Source: Flavobacterium sp. (GTDB lineage Bacteria; Bacteroidota; Bacteroidia; Flavobacteriales; Flavobacteriaceae). Taken from it: a stretch of 5,024 bases of DNA. Under the pieces are notes generated by a model. It searched no databases. It worked only from the letters and a program-made list of their open reading frames with translations, and was not told where the DNA came from. The position numbers were made by a program, and so were the translations under genes. Of the stretch, positions 1-5,024 are shown piece after piece. The DNA lies in assembly GCA_024709705.1 (NCBI GenBank), contig JANJWE010000214.1, positions 1-5,024 of the forward strand, in the 5' to 3' direction. Numbering within the stretch: the first letter of the stretch is position 1; each line of letters starts with the position of its first letter.

Positions 1-1114
1 AAGCCAATCCATGTAAAACACCCCAAAAAACAAACTTCCAAGAAGCTCCATGCCACAAACCACCCAACAACATCGTGAGAAATAAATTCACATAGGTTCT
101 GAATTTTCCCTTACGATTTCCCCCTAACGCAATGTATAAATAATCCCGCAACCAAGAGGATAACGAAATATGCCAACGCCTCCAAAACTCGGTCACCGAA
201 GCCGATTGATACGGTGTTCTAAAATTGGGTGGTAACCAAAAACCCATCAATAAGGCCAATCCTATAGCCATATCGGAATATCCGGAAAAGTCGCAATAAA
301 TCTGAATGGCATAGCCATAGGAAGCCATTAAATTCTCAAAAGCAGAGTAACTGTTGGGTGCATCAAAAACCCGATCGACAAAGTTGATGGAAATGTAATC
401 GGAAATAACCGCTTTCTTCAACAATCCGCCTATTATCAAAAACAAAGCCGCATTGAATTCTTCTTTCGTGAGTTTCAATTTCTTGTATATCTGCGGAATA
501 AAATCACTGGCTCGAACAATAGGTCCCGCCACCAACTGAGGGAAAAACGAAACGAAAAACAAAAAGTCCATGAAACTTTTGGTCGGCTCGAGTTCCTTTC
601 GATACACATCAATGGTGTAACTTAGCGTTTGAAATGTATAAAATGAAATCCCAACGGGAAGAATGATATCTTGAAATTCAAAATTCTTATCCAAAAGTAA
701 ATTGGTATTATCAATAAAAAAATTGGTGTATTTAAAATAACCCAACAATCCTAAATTGACCACCAAGCTAACCCCCAAGTAAAACTTCCGGTAAAAAGCC
801 TCTTTTTCTTCATAAATCAATTTGGCAATGGCATAATCCAACACCGACGAAAAAATAATAAGCAAAAAGAAAACTCCACTGGACTTGTAGTAAAAAAACA
901 ATGAAAAAGCGACCACATAAGCAATGCGTAAGCGATGCGTTTTTTGGGTTATTATATAAAACATATAAAACACCAAAAACAAGCCCAAAAACAAAGCACT
1001 GTTAAACAGCAGCGGTTTTTGAGGATTGTATATCAACCCATTTTGCACTTGTTCCCAAGTGATCGAAAGGATATTTTGGTCTATCCAATGGTTCCAATTA
1101 AAAAGAGGTATCAC
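1..1114 (-). CDS. MBOAT-family membrane O-acyltransferase (AlgI/PatA-like), C-terminus cut by window edge
   Basis: This is a polytopic inner-membrane acyltransferase expected to pass an acyl group, usually acetyl, from the cytoplasm to a periplasmic partner. The frame is open from a GTG at 1114 to the window edge (371 codons, no stop). I translated all of it and found no frameshift. Family signatures seen: LPVGISFYTFQTLSY at residues 152-166, PQLVAGPIVR at 192-201, IYCDFSGYSDMAIG from 272, FRRWHISLSSWLRDY from about 311 (His315), and GLWHGASW at 352-359. His355 in the last motif matches the invariant catalytic His of MBOAT proteins. Hydrophobic segments begin around residues 37-55, 64-76 and 80-95. 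Relatives have roughly 470-520 residues, so perhaps the last quarter is missing. GTG is the only plausible start: an in-frame TAA lies six codons upstream and the next Met (51) is inside a membrane segment. The start overlaps the preceding stop as GTGA. The family is certain; the acceptor (peptidoglycan or another glycan) is inferred from the neighbours. Confidence 0.95.
   Translation of the reverse strand, partial: MIPLFNWNHWIDQNILSITWEQVQNGLIYNPQKPLLFNSALFLGLFLVFYMFYIITQKTHRLRIAYVVAFSLFFYYKSSGVFFLLIIFSSVLDYAIAKLIYEEKEAFYRKFYLGVSLVVNLGLLGYFKYTNFFIDNTNLLLDKNFEFQDIILPVGISFYTFQTLSYTIDVYRKELEPTKSFMDFLFFVSFFPQLVAGPIVRASDFIPQIYKKLKLTKEEFNAALFLIIGGLLKKAVISDYISINFVDRVFDAPNSYSAFENLMASYGYAIQIYCDFSGYSDMAIGLALLMGFWLPPNFRTPYQSASVTEFWRRWHISLSSWLRDYLYIALGGNRKGKFRTYVNLFLTMLLGGLWHGASWKFVFWGVLHGLA
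1111..1114 (-). promoter_or_regulatory. GTGA stop/start overlap coupling the LysM-SGNH gene to the MBOAT gene
   Basis: On the minus strand the TGA stop of the LysM-SGNH gene shares two bases with the GTG start of the MBOAT gene. No good Shine-Dalgarno sequence precedes the GTG, which follows AAAACGGCAA. Such four-base overlaps usually mean that translation of the second gene depends on ribosomes ending the first. This would tie production of the membrane acyltransferase to its periplasmic partner. The overlap is seen directly; the coupling is inferred. Confidence 0.6.
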
Positions 1115-2517
1115 TTGCCGTTTTCTGAATTAAAAAGTTGAAACGCTTCCAGAAAAGCATCTGTTAAAAGTTGACCTTGTTTTTCGTAACCGGCCTTGGT
1201 ATAATGCACTCTATCGGCACCAATCCAGCCTTGCTTTACCGCTTCTTTCATACCAAACAAGCCTCCCAGTTGGGAAAACATATCCCAAACTGCGTAGTTT
1301 TGAACTTCGGCTTGTTTGAGAATTTCTTGCGTATAGTCGGCTACAAAGGTGTTGGGAAACTTCCGTTTGAATAGCGAAGGTGGCGGTGTGGTTACCAAAA
1401 ACGCAGTTTGAGGTACCTCTTTACGCACTCGCTCTAAAAAGACATTCAACTGTGTGATGTATTCAGTAGAAATCAATTTATCAAAACTTTCGTTGGTTCC
1501 CAAAGAAAGTACAATTAAATCGGGTTGCAGCACTTTTAATTGTTCAAAAAATAAAGCATATTTGTTGTAATCGGAAAACTTCGCTCCATTAACCCCAATG
1601 GTGTGGTAAATTAGGCCCGAATTTTTGTTTTCGAGTACCAATCCGTTCAAGGCATATGAAGCAGCCTCGGCATGGGGTAAAAGAAAAATTCGGTGTTGTA
1701 AAGTATCCGAAGTAAATTCGTGATACCCCTCTTTGAGTACTGGAGCTATACGATTGTATTCCCAACGTTGTGTAGCTTTTTTTACCGTTTGATTTACGGG
1801 TATTTGCAAGCTTTTTCCGGCTCGAATATTGTTGTTTTTCAACCCATTAGCAGCTTTGAGAGCTTTAACAGACACGTTATATTTATCGGCAATAACCGAT
1901 AGACTTTCGCCATTTTTAATTTTGTGAACTTGCGGTTGTTGTACCTCTGTTTCAACCGTAACGGATTGAGCTTGCAAAGCAACGTCAAACATGCGTTGAT
2001 TTTGAGGGGTAATGATTTTAAGGGTATGAAAGGCCGCCTCCGTTTTTCGAATTTGAACTTCTATGGCACAATCTATGGAGCGGGTAAACAATGCAAAGCC
2101 ACTCAGGCCCACGGGAGCACCGGTATCGGGATAAATATTGCGTTGGCTTTCCCAAACCGAAAGGGAAGAAAAACGCACCTCATCTATTCCATTGGTTTTT
2201 GCCAAACTGTGCGGAAAAACAAATCCGCGTCCGGCATTGCCAAATTGCTCTTGCAACTTTCTGCGAAAATAGCCAGAGAATAAATCGGCTTGAATATGAG
2301 AATCCCCTACATGAACTATAGAAATTTTTCCGTTTTTTTGAAGGCTGTTTTTTTGAAGCTTAGTCCAAAAAGTGGCCATAGCCGCAGAATTGATCAATTT
2401 ATTGGGTTGCGTTTCCCATTGAACCGTGGTATCAATTTCTACATATAACGAGTCGGTTTGAGCCCACATAATTGCAGAACCAAAAAGTGTGAAAAGTATA
2501 CTGAATTTAAGGTTCAT
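1111..2517 (-). CDS. Secreted SGNH/GDSL-family protein with internal LysM domain
   Basis: A 468-residue predicted periplasmic protein. Residues 1-20 look like a Sec signal peptide (MNLKFSILFTLFGSAIMWAQ), probably cut near Ala19/Gln20; there is no lipobox Cys. The SGNH elements are split: block I VHVGDSHIQAD with nucleophile Ser73, a probable block II IGVNGAKF (307-314), block III LSLGTNES (Asn342), and block V ADRVHYTKAGY with Asp435 and His438 in DxxH spacing. All catalytic positions are present. Between blocks I and II, residues 197-241 form a LysM domain (HKIKNGESLSVIADKYNVS through RAGKSLQIPV), which binds GlcNAc-containing glycan, normally peptidoglycan. The flanking stretches (about 115-195 and 245-305) look beta-rich, like the carbohydrate-binding insert of Ape1 peptidoglycan O-acetylesterases. 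Known relatives act as O-acetyltransferases (PatB, AlgJ/X type) or esterases (Ape1 type), and sequence alone does not decide between them. The ATG at 2517 lies inside the end of the upstream gene (11-bp overlap), and the stop overlaps the MBOAT start, so it is probably cotranslated with both. Confidence 0.93.
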   Translation of the reverse strand: MNLKFSILFTLFGSAIMWAQTDSLYVEIDTTVQWETQPNKLINSAAMATFWTKLQKNSLQKNGKISIVHVGDSHIQADLFSGYFRRKLQEQFGNAGRGFVFPHSLAKTNGIDEVRFSSLSVWESQRNIYPDTGAPVGLSGFALFTRSIDCAIEVQIRKTEAAFHTLKIITPQNQRMFDVALQAQSVTVETEVQQPQVHKIKNGESLSVIADKYNVSVKALKAANGLKNNNIRAGKSLQIPVNQTVKKATQRWEYNRIAPVLKEGYHEFTSDTLQHRIFLLPHAEAASYALNGLVLENKNSGLIYHTIGVNGAKFSDYNKYALFFEQLKVLQPDLIVLSLGTNESFDKLISTEYITQLNVFLERVRKEVPQTAFLVTTPPPSLFKRKFPNTFVADYTQEILKQAEVQNYAVWDMFSQLGGLFGMKEAVKQGWIGADRVHYTKAGYEKQGQLLTDAFLEAFQLFNSENGK

Positions 2518-3967
2518 TAATAGCTGTAGGTTTTAGGCTAACCGAATCGGAACTCGGTTTTGCAGTTAATTTAGGTTTCTGTTTTCGCAAAGATTTGTAC
2601 AAGGTATAACCCTGCATCAATTGGTCATACAACAAGCCTGCCACTTTTTGAGAACCTTTGTAATTAAAATGCGTATAATCTTTATTGGCCATTGCCGGAA
2701 TTTCTTCGTCTACCCATTTGGCCATAGAGCCTTCGCCACCCATGGCTTCAAACAAGTTGAAATAACCCGATTTGGAAACCAATGCATAGCGTTTTTGGGC
2801 TTGTGTTAAAGGTACAACGGCCGAATCGGTTTTCATTTCTAAATCGTACTTGGTAGCCTTATCTGCAGAAGACACTACCAATACGGTAACACCGGGAAAG
2901 CAGGTTTTTAAATGATTGACCACTTTGGCCATGCTTTTTTCGTACCAATTGTAATTGAGAGAACCGTAATTGAGTACATTGGTCCCGTAATGCAAAACAA
3001 TCAAATCGTAGTCGAATTTTTTTTGAAACTCTTGCATTACAGCCGGATTAAAGGTAGAAATGGGTAAGCCTGAGTTGCCCCTGTTGGAGAAATTATCTAT
3101 ATGTACCCCTTTTCCGTCGTCAAAATTAAATCCGTAAATAGGTATGGAATCGGCTTTGGTAAAAATCGCTTTCAGACTCTTAACCGGTAGTTCAGAAAGG
3201 TTGAGAAAATTTAATGCCGATTTGGGTTTTAAGGCTTTTACCAAAGTATCTTTTCCAATAATATAATTTACTTCCCCCTCTTCGTTGGATGAATGCCCGT
3301 AAAATAGAGTTGGCTGATAAAGTAAAGCTGTATGTTTACCCATTCCGGCTTTGTAAGAAACCCAAGGATTGCTCAAGGTATCATTTGTAAAAAACACGTG
3401 GCCATTTACTCCAAAAGGTTTGAGAGGACGTTTAACGTTAAGATAGGATTGGGTTTTCCAATTGGAAGAATGTTTATGTGTTACCGAACTTCGGGATGCG
3501 GCAGATTCTGAAGTGATTGACACAAAACCTACGCCATTACCTCCAAATTGCGATTGAAAAGCGGCTCTAAAATCTTGAACAATCATATCACCATCTGTCA
3601 TAGAATCGCCAAAATAGGCAATACGTATGTCGCCTTGGTGTTCCACTTCCAACTGATACAATTTTTCAAAAAACGGAATCAAATATTGAAATCCTTTGTA
3701 CTGCTCAAAAGATTCGGCGGGAAATTCAATGCCATCCAATGGCTCAAATGTTATTTTTTGAGTAACCAAAGTATCGAATTCTGATACAGCCGATGAATCG
3801 GCTGCCAAAGTTTCGAGTAACAAACTGTCAATTACCACATTTTGGGTCATACTTTTAGATTCTGAAAAAATGCGTTTGGGCAAAATTTCCAAAAAAACCA
3901 AAAAACACAAAACAGAACCCAAAAGTACTGCAACGGTTTTAAAAAAATAGGACGACTTGAATGCCAC
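2507..3967 (-). CDS. Membrane-anchored SGNH/GDSL-family protein
   Basis: A 486-residue protein, the first gene of the putative envelope-acylation trio. An N-terminal hydrophobic segment (about residues 8-28, after Lys4 and Lys10) should act as an uncleaved inner-membrane anchor or signal; no lipobox is seen. Residues 35-90 look like a linker. The SGNH domain follows: block I AYFGDSMTDGD (Ser122), block II SNRGNSG (294-300), block III LHYGTNVLNYG (Asn330) and block V KDYTHFNYKG (Asp430, His433). All catalytic residues are kept. The 150-residue stretch between blocks I and II resembles the beta-rich insert of Ape1-type enzymes but has no LysM. Residues 461-486 form a Lys/Pro/Ser-rich tail. Block I and the following helix resemble the downstream SGNH gene (GDS, then a QFG-x-x-G-x-GFV motif), so the two are probably ancient duplicates. 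The start is GTG: an in-frame TAA lies five codons upstream, and the next Met (40) would lose the membrane segment. A weak TTAGG sits 6 nt before it. Transferase versus esterase role is not resolved. Confidence 0.92.
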   Translation of the reverse strand: MAFKSSYFFKTVAVLLGSVLCFLVFLEILPKRIFSESKSMTQNVVIDSLLLETLAADSSAVSEFDTLVTQKITFEPLDGIEFPAESFEQYKGFQYLIPFFEKLYQLEVEHQGDIRIAYFGDSMTDGDMIVQDFRAAFQSQFGGNGVGFVSITSESAASRSSVTHKHSSNWKTQSYLNVKRPLKPFGVNGHVFFTNDTLSNPWVSYKAGMGKHTALLYQPTLFYGHSSNEEGEVNYIIGKDTLVKALKPKSALNFLNLSELPVKSLKAIFTKADSIPIYGFNFDDGKGVHIDNFSNRGNSGLPISTFNPAVMQEFQKKFDYDLIVLHYGTNVLNYGSLNYNWYEKSMAKVVNHLKTCFPGVTVLVVSSADKATKYDLEMKTDSAVVPLTQAQKRYALVSKSGYFNLFEAMGGEGSMAKWVDEEIPAMANKDYTHFNYKGSQKVAGLLYDQLMQGYTLYKSLRKQKPKLTAKPSSDSVSLKPTAINEP

Positions 3968-4029
3968 TTTAAACCTAACTTAATTTACAAATAGAATACT
4001 GACTCAAAAATTTGGGGATTTTTATTTTT
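3968..4029. other. AT-rich intergenic spacer between argS and the SGNH/MBOAT trio
   Basis: This 62-bp gap is the only non-coding stretch of any size in the window. Read on the minus strand it runs from the argS stop to the GTG of the membrane-anchored SGNH gene. I looked for the Bacteroidota promoter pattern (TTG near -33, TAnnTTTG near -7). The closest sequence is CTATTTG about 25 nt upstream of the start, which does not fit. A short AT-only inverted repeat (AAAAAT / ATTTTT around a 6-nt loop, 4006-4023) is present but weak. The gap could hold a promoter for the trio, or the trio could be read through from argS. The sequence does not settle which. Confidence 0.6.
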
Positions 4030-5024
4030 TTACATTCGATTGGGTACTTCGATTCCCAATAGGGAAAATGCCGAAGCAATTACTTCACCTACTTTATATG
4101 AAAGTTGTACTCTGAATTTTTTCAAATCGGCATTCAACTCGGGTAAAATAGGAACGGCTTGGTAAAACGAATTATATTCTTTTACCAATTCGTAGGTATA
4201 GTTAGCAATCAAAGCCGGACTGTAAGCCTGTGCTGCATTTTGAATAACTCCGGGAAACGCTTCCAACAATTTGATAAGCTCTTTTTCTTTGGGTTGCAAA
4301 ACTGGTGGCGTTACATCGGGTTGTGAAAAATCGAAGTCGGCTTTTCGTAAAATCGACTGAATACGAGCGTAAGTATATTGAATAAACGGGCCTGTATTTC
4401 CGGCAAAATCTACCGATTCTTCCGGGTTGAACAACATCGATTTTTTAGGATCTACTTTAAGCATAAAATATTTTAAAGCTCCCAGACCAATAATTTTATA
4501 GAGTTTTTGTTTTTCATCTTCAGAAAGGCCATCCAGTTTGCCCAATTCTTGTGAAATTTTGGCAGCTGTTTGGGTCATTTCCTCCATCAAATCGTCAGCA
4601 TCTACTACAGTTCCCTCACGTGATTTCATTTTACCGGAAGGTAATTCTACCATGCCGTAAGATAAGTGATACAAATGAGCTGCCCAATCAAAACCTAACT
4701 TTTTAAGAATTAAAAACAACACTTTAAAATGGTAATCTTGCTCATTACCAACGGTATAGACCATACCCCCAACATCGGGAAAATCTTTAACCCGTTGAAT
4801 GGCTGTTCCTATATCTTGGGTCATATAAACCGCTGTACCATCTGAACGTAAGACAATTTTTCGATCTAAACCTTCTGAGGTCAAATCAATCCAAACCGAA
4901 CCATCGGGGTCTTTTTCAAAAATTCCTTTTTCCAAACCCAATTGAACCACTTCTTTTCCCAACAAATAGGTTTCACTTTCATAATACAAACTGTCAAAAT
5001 TGACTCCCAAATTGGCATACGTTT
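4030..5024 (-). CDS. argS: Arginyl-tRNA synthetase (C-terminal part, 5' end outside window)
   Basis: This cytoplasmic class I aminoacyl-tRNA synthetase charges tRNA-Arg with arginine using ATP. The window holds the last 330 residues of a protein usually about 550-600 long. The frame stays open through the window edge (TYAN precedes the TTG at 5010), so that TTG is an internal codon and not the start. Counting from it as residue 1, I see LRSDGTAVYMTQDIGTA at 54-70 and YTVGNEQDYHFKVLF at 85-99, both characteristic of ArgRS. A KMSKS-type signature SGKMKSREGTVVDADDL lies at 125-141; many bacterial ArgRS have a degenerate version, and this one is well kept. After it come NTGPFIQYTYARIQSIL (205-221) and the helical DALR-type anticodon-binding domain (about 205-326), ending in the typical LLGIEVPNRM. 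The N-terminal additional domain and HIGH motif lie outside the window. The protein has no obvious functional link to the downstream envelope genes. The stop is 62 bp before the next start. Confidence 0.97.
   Translation of the reverse strand, partial: TYANLGVNFDSLYYESETYLLGKEVVQLGLEKGIFEKDPDGSVWIDLTSEGLDRKIVLRSDGTAVYMTQDIGTAIQRVKDFPDVGGMVYTVGNEQDYHFKVLFLILKKLGFDWAAHLYHLSYGMVELPSGKMKSREGTVVDADDLMEEMTQTAAKISQELGKLDGLSEDEKQKLYKIIGLGALKYFMLKVDPKKSMLFNPEESVDFAGNTGPFIQYTYARIQSILRKADFDFSQPDVTPPVLQPKEKELIKLLEAFPGVIQNAAQAYSPALIANYTYELVKEYNSFYQAVPILPELNADLKKFRVQLSYKVGEVIASAFSLLGIEVPNRM

Noticed and set aside
1924..2283. Plus-strand open frame of 119 codons
   Set aside because: It lies entirely antisense to the well-supported LysM-SGNH gene and its translation shows no recognisable domain or signal. 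It is a shadow of the real gene, as are the other plus-strand frames at 935-1141, 1171-1374, 1720-1902, 2091-2321, 2621-2809 and 3548-3784.
3986..3996. CTATTTGTAAA-like sequence (minus strand) as a Bacteroidota -7 box
   Set aside because: It lacks the two-base spacing of TAnnTTTG, and the nearest upstream TTG is only about 11 nt away, too close for a -33 element.
4006..4023. Inverted repeat AAAAAT-TTGGGG-ATTTTT followed on the plus strand by a T-rich run
   Set aside because: The stem is six A/T pairs only, and the T-run after it is on the plus strand, where no gene ends. On the minus strand, the direction of argS, no uridine tract follows the hairpin. It is too weak to call a terminator.
5008..5010. 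TTG as a possible argS start codon
   Set aside because: The frame stays open to the window edge, the sequence after this codon is mid-protein ArgRS, and the HIGH motif and N-terminal domain are absent. The true start is therefore outside the window.

Overview
The window looks like a chromosomal segment of a Bacteroidota bacterium, most likely Flavobacteriia-like. This is inferred from the low GC content, the AT-rich 62-bp spacer, starts without a strong Shine-Dalgarno sequence, and the character of the proteins. No species can be named from the sequence alone. All four genes lie on the minus strand, so they read from high to low coordinates, and almost every base is coding.

Reading in the direction of transcription, the window opens with the C-terminal 330 residues of arginyl-tRNA synthetase (argS, 4030-5024, 5' end outside the window). 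After a 62-bp gap come three tightly packed genes. The first is a membrane-anchored SGNH/GDSL-family protein (2507-3967). The second is a secreted SGNH/GDSL-family protein carrying an internal LysM domain (1111-2517). The third is an MBOAT-family membrane O-acyltransferase of the AlgI/PatA/DltB type (1-1114, 3' end outside the window). The second gene overlaps the first by 11 bp, and the third overlaps the second by 4 bp (GTGA), so the trio is almost certainly one transcriptional unit with translational coupling.

The three genes make sense together as an envelope O-acylation module. By analogy with AlgI/AlgJ/AlgX, PatA/PatB and DltB/DltD, the MBOAT protein would move an acyl group (probably acetyl) across the inner membrane. 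The SGNH proteins would then transfer it to, or remove it from, a periplasmic glycan. The LysM domain suggests that the glycan is peptidoglycan. This role is inferred; the families and gene order are seen directly. The most distinctive feature is the LysM domain inserted between SGNH block I and block II of the second protein, in a region that looks like an Ape1-style beta-rich insert. There is no sign of mobile elements, CRISPR arrays, RNA genes or long repeats.
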